Shown one piece after another: positions 1 through 11,392 of a DNA stretch of 64,000 bases. The position numbers and the translations under genes were made by a program. The notes under the pieces are model-generated. The model did no database searches and was not told the DNA's origin. It saw nothing but the letters and a program-made list of their open reading frames with translations. Source of the stretch: an uncultured Collinsella sp. (GTDB lineage: Bacteria; Actinomycetota; Coriobacteriia; Coriobacteriales; Coriobacteriaceae); contig CAUDVX010000003.1 of assembly GCA_958452935.1 (NCBI GenBank), forward strand, positions 62,001 through 126,000. Direction: 5' to 3'. Numbering within the stretch: the stretch's first letter is position 1; the number at the start of each line of letters is the position of its first letter.

Positions 1-992
1 TGGGCAATCAGCTCGGCGCGAGTTCCGATACCAAGCTTGGCATACACTCCTGATAGGCGGTTTTTAACGGTGCCCGGCGATACTCCCATGTGGCGTGCAA
101 TTTCGGCGTTGGTCCATCCGCGGCAGGCGAGCATGGCCATGGTGAACTCCGTGGTCGTTAAATCGTCGGCCACGTCCTCGCCCGAATCGGGATTGTGGAT
201 GCGCCGCCAGCCGTAGCTGAAGCGGTACGTGATCTCGATGATGCGAGCGAAATCGTCGGGGTATTGCGATTTTAAGCACGCCTCGATAAGCCCCTGCAAA
301 AGGCCGTGGTGCTCGCCGATGAGTTCGATAAGGCCGTCGGGACGCGCAATGTTCCAAGCGGTTCCGAAGTGTGCCTTTGCGGTGTCGATATCCTTGAGGC
401 TCATGCATGCCATGGAAGCCGACAGGTGCAGGAACAGCTCCGAGATGGGATAGCTTCCCTGTTTCATGATCAGGGCGTTTTCCGCCATGCCCAGACAGCG
501 GCCATATTCGCCGCGCAGGTACAGGGCATGCGCCATTACGTAGCTGGCGAACAGGCGCAGGCCTTCGGGCAGATGCGCCGCAAGCGGATAAAACTCTTCG
601 GCGGAATACGGGGAAGGCAAGTGCAGCAGGACGCTCGCGGCGGAGGCGAACAGGATATGCGTGGCGTGGACGGCGGGCGATTCCTCGTCAGTTGGCGTAT
701 CGAGGATGCCAGCAAGGCAACGGCGGGCATCGGCGATACGGTTGAGCGACAGACTGGCGTATCCGCAGATAAGGCATGCGGAATAGCGCAGCGCGGGATC
801 GGTGGCGTCAAGATAGGGGCGCGCCGTCTTGGCGGCGAGGGTGGCCTGTCCGCGAAAGTACAGCGCTTCTGCCGTGGCAATGGCGTGCGAATCGGGGTCG
901 GAAATGCCTGCAACCGCAGCGTCAATCTGCCCCGGCACAAAGGCAGTGCACATCAACGGCATGGGAATGCGCGGGTAGCCATCGCAGTCCAT
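1..992 (-). CDS. LuxR-family transcriptional regulator with TPR-like N-terminus (3' end cut by window)
   Basis: The minus-strand frame is open from an ATG at 992 to the window edge (about 330 codons). The start has a GGGAGATGGAAG ribosome binding site just upstream. The last ~55 residues seen form a LuxR/GerE helix-turn-helix, with TNAEIARHMGVSPGTVKNRL followed by a YAKLGIGTRAELIA recognition segment. The preceding ~270 residues are Ala/Leu-rich helical repeats resembling tetratricopeptide-type sensor regions. Only a few C-terminal residues should be missing. It is likely a cytoplasmic DNA-binding regulator; ligand and targets are unknown. It is transcribed in the same direction as the kinase upstream of it but separated by about 70 bases, so it may be independent. 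Confidence 0.85.
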   Translation of the reverse strand, partial: MDCDGYPRIPMPLMCTAFVPGQIDAAVAGISDPDSHAIATAEALYFRGQATLAAKTARPYLDATDPALRYSACLICGYASLSLNRIADARRCLAGILDTPTDEESPAVHATHILFASAASVLLHLPSPYSAEEFYPLAAHLPEGLRLFASYVMAHALYLRGEYGRCLGMAENALIMKQGSYPISELFLHLSASMACMSLKDIDTAKAHFGTAWNIARPDGLIELIGEHHGLLQGLIEACLKSQYPDDFARIIEITYRFSYGWRRIHNPDSGEDVADDLTTTEFTMAMLACRGWTNAEIARHMGVSPGTVKNRLSGVYAKLGIGTRAELIA

Positions 993-1059
993 CTTCCATC
1001 TCCCATCAGGTGGCAACAATGCAGCAATTGTACTCCTGTTGCTCGGGACCCCTTTCGTT

Positions 1060-2211
1060 TTACTGTTCGGTTAACGCTGCGGATCGTTTTGGAAGGCTTA
1101 CGAGCATGGTAGTCCCGTTCTCGGAACTTGTTTCGACCTCTACAGCGCCACCGTGAAGCGCTGCAATCTCCCAAACAAGCGCTAGCCCGAGTCCTGCGCC
1201 GCCGTATGCCCTGCTGCGGGATTTATCCAGGCGAAAGAACGGTTGGAAGATGCTCTCACGGTACTGCTTGGGTATTCCCGGGCCCTGGTCCTCGACTCGC
1301 AGGAACACGTGGCTGTCGTTGTCGCAGATGGAGACGGTAACGCTCGAGTCGGCGCGGCTATAGCGGATGGCGTTTTCGACCAGGTTGAACACCAGCCGAT
1401 AGAGGAGCGCATCGTTCCCGATTACTAAAGCGTCTCCAGCACAATTGAGGGCTATGCCCTTATTTTCGGCAAGTGGCGCAAGGTCGGTGAGGACCTCTTC
1501 GGACAAGGGACCGAGTTCAACATCGTCCTCGCAAGGAACGCTGCGGAGCTCACTCATCTCGAGTAATACCTTGGTCATTCGAGACATGCGCTCGGTTTGT
1601 TCTTGTAGCAGGCCGAGCAGCTCGGCTGTTTCGGGTTGCAAACCGGAGTGCTCAGAGATGAATAGTTCAATCTGTGCTTGCATAAGGGCGAGCGGGGTGC
1701 GCAGCTCGTGTGCGGCGTTGCCGGTAAACTGACGCTGCGCAGAGAACCCTTCGCCAAGACGGGCGATCATGTCGTTGAAAGAGGCGCTGCATCGCTGTAG
1801 CTCGGTGGGCACATCTTCACTGAGTCTGATTTCGCTTAGGTTGTCAGGCTGCACGCGCTCTACCTGGGCGGCAAAAGCCCGTAGCGGTTTGAGTGCACGG
1901 CCGCTCACAAAGTATGCCAGCGCGCCGCCAAGGAGTGTGACTCCAGCCGTGATGTACCAGGTTGTCGTGCCAAAAGACTCCTGTGCGTCGTTTACGACGA
2001 TCGTGACCTTGTCATCGGGGGTCGCTTTCGTTGGGTCGAACGCCTGGGGCGAATCTTCGCCGGTCGCGTTAAGGGCCGAGATGTCACTGCCGATGGCATC
2101 CATGTAGCGCATGCCCGTATAGCCGACCAGGCAGTTTGTCAGCACGCATGCTGCACACGTGAGCAGTGCCGTCATAATCGTTATGCGCCATTGCAGCGAA
2201 AACCTTTTCAT
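1060..2211 (-). CDS. Sensor histidine kinase (HAMP, HisKA, HATPase)
   Basis: This 383-residue membrane kinase has a transmembrane helix near residues 8-30, a short extracellular loop of ~50 residues, and a second helix near 84-105. A HAMP-like linker follows, then a HisKA box with phospho-accepting H168 in HELRTP. The ATPase domain shows an N box (NLVENAIRYS), G1 (DQGPGIP) and G2 (GAGLGLAL). Its ATG overlaps the stop of the response regulator gene by four bases (ATGA), so the pair is translationally coupled. The divergent neighbour is the CXXC/polyferredoxin/TlpA cassette, which is the likely target. The signal sensed is unknown. Confidence 0.93.
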   Translation of the reverse strand: MKRFSLQWRITIMTALLTCAACVLTNCLVGYTGMRYMDAIGSDISALNATGEDSPQAFDPTKATPDDKVTIVVNDAQESFGTTTWYITAGVTLLGGALAYFVSGRALKPLRAFAAQVERVQPDNLSEIRLSEDVPTELQRCSASFNDMIARLGEGFSAQRQFTGNAAHELRTPLALMQAQIELFISEHSGLQPETAELLGLLQEQTERMSRMTKVLLEMSELRSVPCEDDVELGPLSEEVLTDLAPLAENKGIALNCAGDALVIGNDALLYRLVFNLVENAIRYSRADSSVTVSICDNDSHVFLRVEDQGPGIPKQYRESIFQPFFRLDKSRSRAYGGAGLGLALVWEIAALHGGAVEVETSSENGTTMLVSLPKRSAALTEQ

Positions 2212-2882
2212 TCGCTATCCTCCATAACGTAGCCCTCTCCAATCCGATTGCGAATCGGGTCGTACCCCAAAGCGATGCGTAGCTTTTTGCGGAGTGACGA
2301 GATGTGAACGCGGATTGCGTTGCTAAAGCTGTTCACGCTGCTATCCCAAACGTGCTCGATAAGCTCCTCTTGACTTACCGGACGCCCCTGATTAAGCATC
2401 AGGTATTCCAAGATTCCCGTTTCCTTGCGCGTAAGAGATAAAGCCTCGCTGTCCACGGAAGCGATGCGCGCCTTGGTGTCAAAGCGGAGCTTTCCGCAGG
2501 TTAATACTATGTCGCTTTGTGCAAAGCGCCTGAGGGTAAGGCTGCGGATCCTTGCCGCAAGCTCGTCAAGATGAAACGGCTTGGTAAGGTAATCGTTGGC
2601 GCCGGCATCGAGTCCGGCGACCTTGTCGGCGACCTCGCCGCGTGCGGACAGAATCAGTACCTTGGTCTCGCAGTCGGTTTTCCTAAGTTCCCTGAGCACG
2701 GTCATGCCATCGATACGGGGAAGGTTGAGGTCGAGTACCACGAGGTCAAAGACTTCGACGCCCAGCAGGTCGAGCGCCTCCTGTCCGTCGTGGCAGCAGT
2801 CGACGCTGTACGCCAAGTTTCGCAAGCTGCGCGCGATTGCATCGCACAGCGCTCGCTCGTCTTCGACGATCAAAATACGCAT
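2208..2882 (-). CDS. OmpR/PhoB-family response regulator
   Basis: This 224-residue protein has a receiver domain (MRILIVEDE; phospho-acceptor D51 in VVLDLNLPR; conserved K in YLTKPF) and a C-terminal winged helix ending in RIGEGYVM. The ATG at 2882 is preferred because AAGGAG lies six bases upstream. An alternative ATG at 2900 would add six residues but has no comparable site. It is the first gene of the operon with the kinase and is divergent from the redox cassette, with about 90 bases between start codons. It probably controls both sides of that promoter region, which is an inference from position. Confidence 0.94.
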   Translation of the reverse strand: MRILIVEDERALCDAIARSLRNLAYSVDCCHDGQEALDLLGVEVFDLVVLDLNLPRIDGMTVLRELRKTDCETKVLILSARGEVADKVAGLDAGANDYLTKPFHLDELAARIRSLTLRRFAQSDIVLTCGKLRFDTKARIASVDSEALSLTRKETGILEYLMLNQGRPVSQEELIEHVWDSSVNSFSNAIRVHISSLRKKLRIALGYDPIRNRIGEGYVMEDSE

Positions 2883-2972
2883 AACAGTCTCCTTGCACAT
2901 TCCAAATCGCGCTTAACACGGATTTTATAGTCGATATGGTCCAATGGTCGCGTAACGAAAGGAGTGGTCAGG

Positions 2973-3119
2973 TTGTTCAAAGCGGTAAAGCCCGTGGTAC
3001 AGGTCGCTTTGTTGATCGTCGGAATTGCCATGGTGTGCTTTGGTGTTATGCGTGGCGAGGCGGATGCCGTGCTGGCCAAAGCGATTAGGCTGTGCTTGGA
3101 GTGTATCGGAATTGGATAA
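2973..3119 (+). CDS. Small CXXC-motif membrane protein (CD1871A-like)
   Basis: A 48-codon frame starts at TTG 2973 with AAAGGAG eight bases upstream. It has a hydrophobic segment (VVQVALLIVGIAMVCFGVM), then RGEADAVLAKAI and a C-terminal CLEC (CXXC) motif ending in IGIG. Length, the MRGE segment, the CLECIGIG tail and its position directly before a 4Fe-4S membrane protein match the CD1871A family of ~40-residue proteins as I recall it. The next gene starts inside its last codons, so translation is coupled. The CXXC could exchange disulfides with the TlpA-like lipoprotein or polyferredoxin downstream; that role is inferred. It is easily missed because it is short and starts with TTG. Confidence 0.8.
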   Translation: MFKAVKPVVQVALLIVGIAMVCFGVMRGEADAVLAKAIRLCLECIGIG

Positions 3120-4014
3120 AAGAGAAAACACTGCGTCGCATGTTTTGGCCCGATTTCGCGGATTCATTCAGGCGGCGACGACGCTGGTCACCAACATTCA
3201 CCTGCCAAACTTTGCCAAAGGCGGCATCTATCAGGGCGCGGGAAAAACAGTCTGCGTACCTGGACTTAATTGCTATTCGTGCCCCGCGGCATCGGGTGCG
3301 TGCCCCATCGGGTCGTTCCAGTCGGTGGTAGGTTCATCCAAGTTCAACTTTTCTTACTATGTTACCGGTACGCTCATTTTGCTCGGCGTGCTGCTGGGAC
3401 GCTTTGTATGCGGCTTTCTGTGCCCGTTTGGCTGGCTGCAGGAGCTGCTTCATAAGATTCCCGGCAAAAAGTTCTCCACGAAAAAGCTCAAGCCGCTCAC
3501 GTACATCAAGTACGTCGTGCTGCTGTTTGCCGTGGTGCTGCTGCCCGTCTTGGTGGTTAACGACGTGGGCATGGGCGACCCGTTCTTTTGTAAGTACATC
3601 TGTCCACAGGGTGTGCTCGAGGGCGCCATTCCGCTGGCCATTGCCAACGCCGGCATTCGATCTGCGCTGGGGCAGCTCTTTACCTGGAAACTTGCCGTTC
3701 TCATTGCCGTGGTAGTGCTGAGCGTTTTGTTCTATCGCCCCTTCTGCAAATGGATTTGTCCACTTGGCGCATTCTATGCGCTCATGAATAGGGTGTCCCT
3801 ACTGGGGATTCGGGTTGACGCATGCAAATGTGTCTCGTGCGGCAAGTGTTCAAGGGTTTGTCAGATGGACGTTGATGTGGTCCGCGCGCCCAATCATGCC
3901 GAATGTATCCGGTGCGGAAAGTGCATCGGGGCCTGTCCCGTCGATGCCATCAGCTATCGCTATGGCCTGGATATGTCGGCGGAAAAGCTTCCCTTGCCCG
4001 CCGATAAAAAGTAA
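3112..4014 (+). CDS. Membrane-bound 4Fe-4S polyferredoxin (NapH/CcoG-like)
   Basis: This 300-residue protein starts at TTG 3112, overlapping the end of the small CXXC gene, with GGAG about nine bases upstream. The N-terminus carries a Cys-rich extracytoplasmic-type segment (CYSCPAASGACP). About five transmembrane helices follow, with two NapH-type CP motifs (CGFLCPFGW and CKWICPLGA). Two ferredoxin clusters close the protein (CVSCGKCSRVC and CIRCGKCIGACP). Such proteins pass electrons across the membrane to or from extracytoplasmic redox partners. Next to a TlpA-like thiol lipoprotein it probably supplies reductant for disulfide reduction outside the membrane. The physiological electron donor is not evident. 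Confidence 0.88.
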   Translation: MDKRENTASHVLARFRGFIQAATTLVTNIHLPNFAKGGIYQGAGKTVCVPGLNCYSCPAASGACPIGSFQSVVGSSKFNFSYYVTGTLILLGVLLGRFVCGFLCPFGWLQELLHKIPGKKFSTKKLKPLTYIKYVVLLFAVVLLPVLVVNDVGMGDPFFCKYICPQGVLEGAIPLAIANAGIRSALGQLFTWKLAVLIAVVVLSVLFYRPFCKWICPLGAFYALMNRVSLLGIRVDACKCVSCGKCSRVCQMDVDVVRAPNHAECIRCGKCIGACPVDAISYRYGLDMSAEKLPLPADKK

Positions 4015-4043
4015 ACAAGCTTCGACAAAACGGAGGAATGACT

Positions 4044-5015
4044 ATGAAGCTTTCTAAGATTGCGGCCCTGTTTATGGTGCCGGTATTGGCCTTATGCCTT
4101 GTGGCATGTTCGGCGCCCGGTGGCAATGCGAGCGAATCTGCGAGCTCCGACCCTAAGATCGCAGAACTCACTGCGCAGAAGCCGGCCAATGCCGACGAGG
4201 CCGCCGAGCTGTATGCGAAGCTCATGCAGAAGGAGAACGAGATCTTTTCGAGTGATAACGCGCTGTGGGAAAAGGTATTCAATGCGGCAAATAAAGGCTC
4301 GGCAATGATTGAGGACGGCAGCAATTACGGCGATTTTCTGCTCAAGACCATCGACGGTGCCAAGGATGAGTTCACGGCGGATGAGCTTAAGACGCTCAAG
4401 ACCGGTGCACAGCAGATCAAGGAGATCGAGGACAAGCTCGAGAGCTTGGAGAAGGAGTTCCCCGGCTGTGGAAGCACGCCGAGCGCAGGCGAGAGCGTCG
4501 ACGCTTCGACCGCTGGCATGACGGCTGGTGCCAATGCTTCGAGCGAGGCGACGAAGTTCCCCAGCTTTACGGGCAAGGACCTGGATGGCAACGACGTGAG
4601 CAGCGACGAGCTGTTCTCTAAGAACAAGGTCACCGTCATGAACTTCTGGTTCACTACTTGCAAGCCGTGCGTGGGCGAGTTGGGCGACCTTGAGGACCTG
4701 AATAAGGAGCTTGCCAAGAAGGGCGGCCAGGTCGTGGGTGTCAATTCCTTTACGCTCGATGGCAACAAGGGCGAGATTGCAGATGCCAAGGACGTGCTGA
4801 GCAAGAAGGGCGTGACGTATAAGAACATCTGGTTCAAGTCGGATAGCGAGGCCGGTAAGTTTACGTCAAATTTGTTCTCGTTCCCGACAACGTATGTCAT
4901 CGATCAGAATGGCAACATCGTAGGGGATCCAATCGTGGGAGCCATCAGCTCCGCCGAGCAGCGCGCAGCACTCGACAAGCTTATCGACCAGGCGATTGCG
5001 AATAGCGAGCAGTAA
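4044..5015 (+). CDS. TlpA-like thioredoxin-fold lipoprotein
   Basis: The 323-residue protein has a lipoprotein signal peptide, with C22 in the lipobox VAC-S. A ~150-residue helical Glu/Lys/Ala-rich region precedes a C-terminal TlpA/ResA-like thioredoxin domain with the active site WFTTCKPC. It also has the PTTYVIDQNG strand expected before the cis-Pro region. The ATG at 4044 is chosen over 4038 because GGAGG is then seven bases away rather than one. It should be an extracytoplasmic thiol-disulfide reductase, fed by the membrane polyferredoxin 29 bases upstream. The long helical N-terminal domain is unusual for TlpA and may bind a partner or substrate. Confidence 0.9.
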   Translation: MKLSKIAALFMVPVLALCLVACSAPGGNASESASSDPKIAELTAQKPANADEAAELYAKLMQKENEIFSSDNALWEKVFNAANKGSAMIEDGSNYGDFLLKTIDGAKDEFTADELKTLKTGAQQIKEIEDKLESLEKEFPGCGSTPSAGESVDASTAGMTAGANASSEATKFPSFTGKDLDGNDVSSDELFSKNKVTVMNFWFTTCKPCVGELGDLEDLNKELAKKGGQVVGVNSFTLDGNKGEIADAKDVLSKKGVTYKNIWFKSDSEAGKFTSNLFSFPTTYVIDQNGNIVGDPIVGAISSAEQRAALDKLIDQAIANSEQ

Positions 5016-5094
5016 AAAACGCGTAAAGCATCGCGAGGATCGTGTGTCGCTGTGCGAAGTAGTCCGCTACCTTTCAAGATAAGCTCCACCATAT

Positions 5095-5122
5095 AGAGGT
5101 CCCGCTCGGGACCTCTTCTTTT
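5095..5122 (+). terminator. Intrinsic terminator after the TlpA-like gene
   Basis: A 10-bp stem (AGAGGTCCCG with CGGGACCTCT) with a 2-base loop is followed by TCTTTT. It ends the redox cassette. Confidence 0.85.
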
Positions 5123-5269
5123 GGGCGCCGTCCCGTTCGTTTTTTGGCGCGGTTCCCTACATTCCTCACTGGCGCCGGCAAAAATTGGGGATAGAGTAGG
5201 ACAAACGCGTCGAATACGAACGGCGGGGGAGAGCGGGTGAACGTGCCCGCGCGGGAGAGGTTGCCGTCC

Positions 5270-8522
<3,253 letters not shown>

Positions 8523-8524
<2 letters not shown>

Positions 8525-8554
8525 TGTGACAAGGGACGGTCCCTTTGTCACATT
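8523..8554. repeat. GGGAC-core palindrome, TGTGACA class (copy 1)
   Basis: The arms are AATGTGACAAGGGAC and its near-complement ending TTTGTCACATT. The palindrome overlaps the last bases of the ABC exporter stop codon TAA. It is the same class as at 10242, 41824, 45551 and 46808. It could act as a transcript end. Confidence 0.85.
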
Positions 8555-8570
8555 GAGCGGCTTGTGAATT

Positions 8571-8752
8571 CGAGGTCTAATACTTTTCCGAGAAGTGAAC
8601 GAGTCAAAATGGACCCCCGAAGCGTCGACACTTTTGAGATGCAATTTCCAGCGGTTTTGATTGTTGAATCCTGCGGTTTTGGCGTCAGAGAATGTCGATG
8701 CTTCGGGGGTCCAAATACAGCCGTTCACTTCTCGGAAAAGTATTAGACCTCG
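8571..8752. mobile_element. 182-bp nested inverted-repeat element (MITE-like)
   Basis: Perfect 31-bp terminal inverted repeats lie at 8571-8601 and 8722-8752, starting CGAGGTCTAATAC. Inside is a second pair of 20-bp arms (8611-8630 and 8693-8712, GGACCCCCGAAGCGTCGACA) with one mismatch. The centre is a ~62-base spacer. No transposase is encoded, and the open frame through the element is only a by-product of the symmetry. This structure fits a non-autonomous miniature element or a long folded RNA. No clear target-site duplication is visible. Confidence 0.75.
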
Positions 8753-8795
8753 AGATATAGACGATGTTTGCGAGCGGCAATTAGAGCGTAAGCCT

Positions 8796-9929
8796 TTAGT
8801 TCTTCTTTGCAGAGAGCATGAGCCTAATTTCCGGGTGGGTGTATTCGTCGAACTCTTCCTTGGGCTCGGTGTCAAAGGTGTAGTACGACTTGATAGATTC
8901 GTCCTCCGTCTTGATGCTGATTTCTTCATATAGGGATCCGGCTAAAAATGCCTGTTTAAATTCATCCGACAGGCTGCATGGCGTGAGGAGGTCCGGTGTG
9001 GCAACGGAAATGTCCAACCCGTTGAGCGGGGCGCAGAGCGTCGCGATATCCTGCTCGGCGCGGGCGAGGTTGTCTGCAGGGCTTGCCTCGGGGTCGATCT
9101 GACTGGTGTAATCGACGTCCGTGAGCATGCCATCTGCATCGAAAGAAAGGTAGACATAGGCTGCTTGAGCGCCGAGGTCATTATCGCGCAGATAGCCGAT
9201 AATGCGGTAGCCGTAGTCGTGATACGACTCGTATGGGTCGTCTGCCGCGACGCGTTCGCACACGGGCTCCAAGGCATCTTGCGCGATGGCGAGCTGCTCG
9301 GCGGCTGCAGCCTTTCTTGCCTGAAGCTCGTTATTTCCCTGGACAAACTGCGGGATGTAGACGCCAAGCAGCACAATGACGGGCAACACCGCGAGAGCTA
9401 TGATCTGCTTCTTGACGCTTGGAATCGTCACACCGTATGCGTTTGCCATGGCCTCGGCATTGCTCGAGGTCTCGGCCAGCACGTCTGCCGCCGTGGTGAC
9501 TGCCCCCACGGCGCCGGCGACCTCGGCGGCACCGCCCAGGTTGAGCGCGAGATCGTTGTCGCTGTTCTTGAGCAGGCGGCCGGCAGCTTGCGTGGCAAGT
9601 ACGCCGGCGACCTCCGCGGAACGGTCCTTGTTGGTCTGGGCTACCGCAAGCCTGCCCTGCAGCTCCTTCCACTGTTTGCCCTGCATCCCAAAGCGTGGTG
9701 CAAGGGCGCAATAGCAAAAGATGGCGAGCTCGATTACGGTGAGTGCGATGGCGGTATATATGCCCGCGGGTTGGAATTCCTTTTGGTGGAACGCGATATC
9801 GTTGATCATTTGGAGCGGCAACATCAACAGGCATGCTACGAACGACATGATGAGTGCGGTCGCTGCGATCTTGGGGTACATGCAGTACCGCTGGATGCGT
9901 TTCTTTTCTCGTTCGGTGAGCTGCTGCAT
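8796..9929 (-). CDS. Hypothetical membrane protein
   Basis: I do not recognise this ~377-residue protein. It has two transmembrane helices near residues 20-42 and 57-77, then a cytoplasmic stretch rich in Ala/Gly/Glu. A third helix (IIALAVLPVIVLLGVYI) near residue 185 leads into a ~170-residue acidic C-terminal domain, predicted outside. The basic N-terminus MQQLTEREKKRIQRY favours the ATG at 9929, with GAGTCGAGG upstream. ATGs at 9947 and 10022 are possible but lack good ribosome binding sites. It is monocistronic between the inverted-repeat element and a non-coding stretch. Confidence 0.72.
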   Translation of the reverse strand: MQQLTEREKKRIQRYCMYPKIAATALIMSFVACLLMLPLQMINDIAFHQKEFQPAGIYTAIALTVIELAIFCYCALAPRFGMQGKQWKELQGRLAVAQTNKDRSAEVAGVLATQAAGRLLKNSDNDLALNLGGAAEVAGAVGAVTTAADVLAETSSNAEAMANAYGVTIPSVKKQIIALAVLPVIVLLGVYIPQFVQGNNELQARKAAAAEQLAIAQDALEPVCERVAADDPYESYHDYGYRIIGYLRDNDLGAQAAYVYLSFDADGMLTDVDYTSQIDPEASPADNLARAEQDIATLCAPLNGLDISVATPDLLTPCSLSDEFKQAFLAGSLYEEISIKTEDESIKSYYTFDTEPKEEFDEYTHPEIRLMLSAKKN

Positions 9930-10286
9930 GGGGGCCTCGACTCTCATCGTTTTTGGGCGATGCGCACACGCTCTTGAGTATAGATGAGTGGAGGGTGTCT
10001 GTTGTTCATACATAGCGGTCAACAGCGTGCTGTTGGTGATCGCTTGATCGTGGGCGCCATCTTTTAGAGCATGAAGCCGTTATCTAAGGAAAAGTGGCGA
10101 GCGAGGGAGCCGCTGTGAAGCGGCCCCATTTGCTGTTCGTGGACACCGTTCACCTTCATTGCACAGGGACGGCTGGAGGGCTGGTTGGCATCAAGTAACT
10201 GCCTCCGCCTTGTGGGTCGCCTCAAGGACAAGGCATAATGCATGTGACAAAGGGGCAGTCCCTTTGCCGCATTGATCTGAGAGTAG
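9930..10286. other. Non-coding stretch between divergent genes
   Basis: About 357 bases hold the divergent promoters of the membrane protein and the dihydrouridine synthase, plus a GGGAC-core palindrome (10242-10273). No convincing small gene or RNA was seen. Confidence 0.6.
10242..10273. repeat. GGGAC-core palindrome, TGTGACA class (copy 2, diverged)
   Basis: ATGTGACAAAGGGGC pairs imperfectly with CCCTTTGCCGCAT. It lies 14 bases upstream of the dihydrouridine synthase start, the only copy of this class in front of a gene rather than after one. Confidence 0.75.
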
Positions 10287-11246
10287 ATGTTGATGATTCT
10301 ATCGTTGGCCCCCATGGAGGGGATTACCGGGCATGTGTTCCGTCGCGTGCATGCGGAGTGCTTTGGCGCGCTCGATTGTTATTACACGCCGTTTTTGCCG
10401 CCGCCGCGGGTGGGAAACCGCTTTGGCGGCAAGGCGTTTAAGGAGATCGATCCTGCCAATAACCAGGGGCTCAACGTAGTGCCTCAGCTGATGTCCAAGA
10501 ATGCGGACGAGTTTGTGTGGGCGGCACAGGTGCTCGCCGACATGGGCTACCGCGAGGTCAATCTCAACCTTGGCTGCCCCTCGGGGACGGTTGTTGCCAA
10601 GGGCAAAGGATCGGGCTTTTTGCGCAACTTGGATGAGCTTGAGGTGTTCTTGAGTGACGTGTGTGAGCGCTCTCCGCTGCCGGTATCGGTCAAGACCAGG
10701 TTGGGGTTGGAGAGCGACGACGAATACGAGCGCGTGCTCGATTTGTATTGCCGCATGCCGCTGGCAGAGCTGATCGTGCATCCGCGCGTGCAGAAGGACC
10801 GTTATGCGGGCTCGCCGCGCAAAGAGTTTTATGGCGAGACGCTGGAACGTGCGCCGTTTCCGGTGGCATACAACGGCGATATTTTTGATCTTGAGGACAT
10901 GGATGCGCTGGTGGAGGCCTATCCCGGCACACGTCATGTAATGCTGGGGCGCGGCCTGCTCGCGAACCCCGCTCTGGCTCGCATGGTTAAGGGCGGCCCT
11001 GCTGCCACGACAGCCGAGCTGTGGCGTTTCCATGACACGCTGTTTGCTGCCTATGCAGAAGAGATTGGCGGTAACGCGGTCTTTCGTATGAAGGAGTGGT
11101 GGTTCTACGCCAAGTGCGCCTTCACCGACCCCACTACCGTTCACAAGCTCGTACGTAAGACCAAAAAGGTCGACGAATACCGCGCCGCCGTCGAGCGCGT
11201 CTTTCGCGAGCAGCCGCTTGCGCCCATAGCCCGCTTCCACGGCTAG
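10287..11246 (+). CDS. tRNA-dihydrouridine synthase
   Basis: This 319-residue FMN-dependent TIM-barrel enzyme reduces specific uridines in tRNA. The family motifs are in order: LAPMEGIT at the N-terminus, NLNLGCPSG with the catalytic Cys, VKTRLG, IVHPRVQKDRY with the FMN-contacting His, NGDI, and MLGRGLLANP. The start MLMILSLAPMEG fits family proteins, and a weak GAGAG lies upstream. The stop codon is followed within two bases by a GGGAC-core palindrome. Which tRNA position is modified cannot be told from the sequence. Confidence 0.93.
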   Translation: MLMILSLAPMEGITGHVFRRVHAECFGALDCYYTPFLPPPRVGNRFGGKAFKEIDPANNQGLNVVPQLMSKNADEFVWAAQVLADMGYREVNLNLGCPSGTVVAKGKGSGFLRNLDELEVFLSDVCERSPLPVSVKTRLGLESDDEYERVLDLYCRMPLAELIVHPRVQKDRYAGSPRKEFYGETLERAPFPVAYNGDIFDLEDMDALVEAYPGTRHVMLGRGLLANPALARMVKGGPAATTAELWRFHDTLFAAYAEEIGGNAVFRMKEWWFYAKCAFTDPTTVHKLVRKTKKVDEYRAAVERVFREQPLAPIARFHG

Positions 11247-11247
11247 C

Positions 11248-11303
11248 TAGTCATTGGGGACGTTCTTTAACGACTAGTCATTTAAGAACGTCCCCAATGA
11301 CTA
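11248..11303. repeat. GGGAC-core palindrome, AGTCATT class (copy 1)
   Basis: The 20-base arms TAGTCATTGGGGACGTTCTT (11248-11267) and its perfect complement (11284-11303) flank a 16-base loop. It begins two bases after the dihydrouridine synthase stop. The right half is shared with the 109-bp direct repeat. Confidence 0.88.
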
Positions 11304-11381
11304 CCTCTGCAAAAAACTGTACAGCAGCATCCAAAGATGTCGAAAAATGTCGACTTTGGATGCTGGTGTACATGTTTGGGT
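11273..11381. repeat. 109-bp direct repeat bounding an accessory island (left copy)
   Basis: The sequence is matched by 13637-13745 with three mismatches. Each copy consists of half of an AGTCATT-class palindrome followed by a minus-strand terminator hairpin. The two copies enclose the toxin-antitoxin-like pair and the orphan 428-residue gene. Confidence 0.88.
11311..11372 (-). terminator. Intrinsic terminator after the antitoxin-like gene
   Basis: On the minus strand, 19-base arms (11354-11372 and 11318-11336, one mismatch) close a 17-base loop and are followed by GTTTTTT. It sits 20 bases after the stop at 11393. Confidence 0.82.
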
Positions 11382-11392
11382 GTGGTGGGTAA

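Noticed and set aside
8564..8746. 60-residue frame within the inverted-repeat element
   Set aside because: It reads through both arms of the repeat and has no ribosome binding site.
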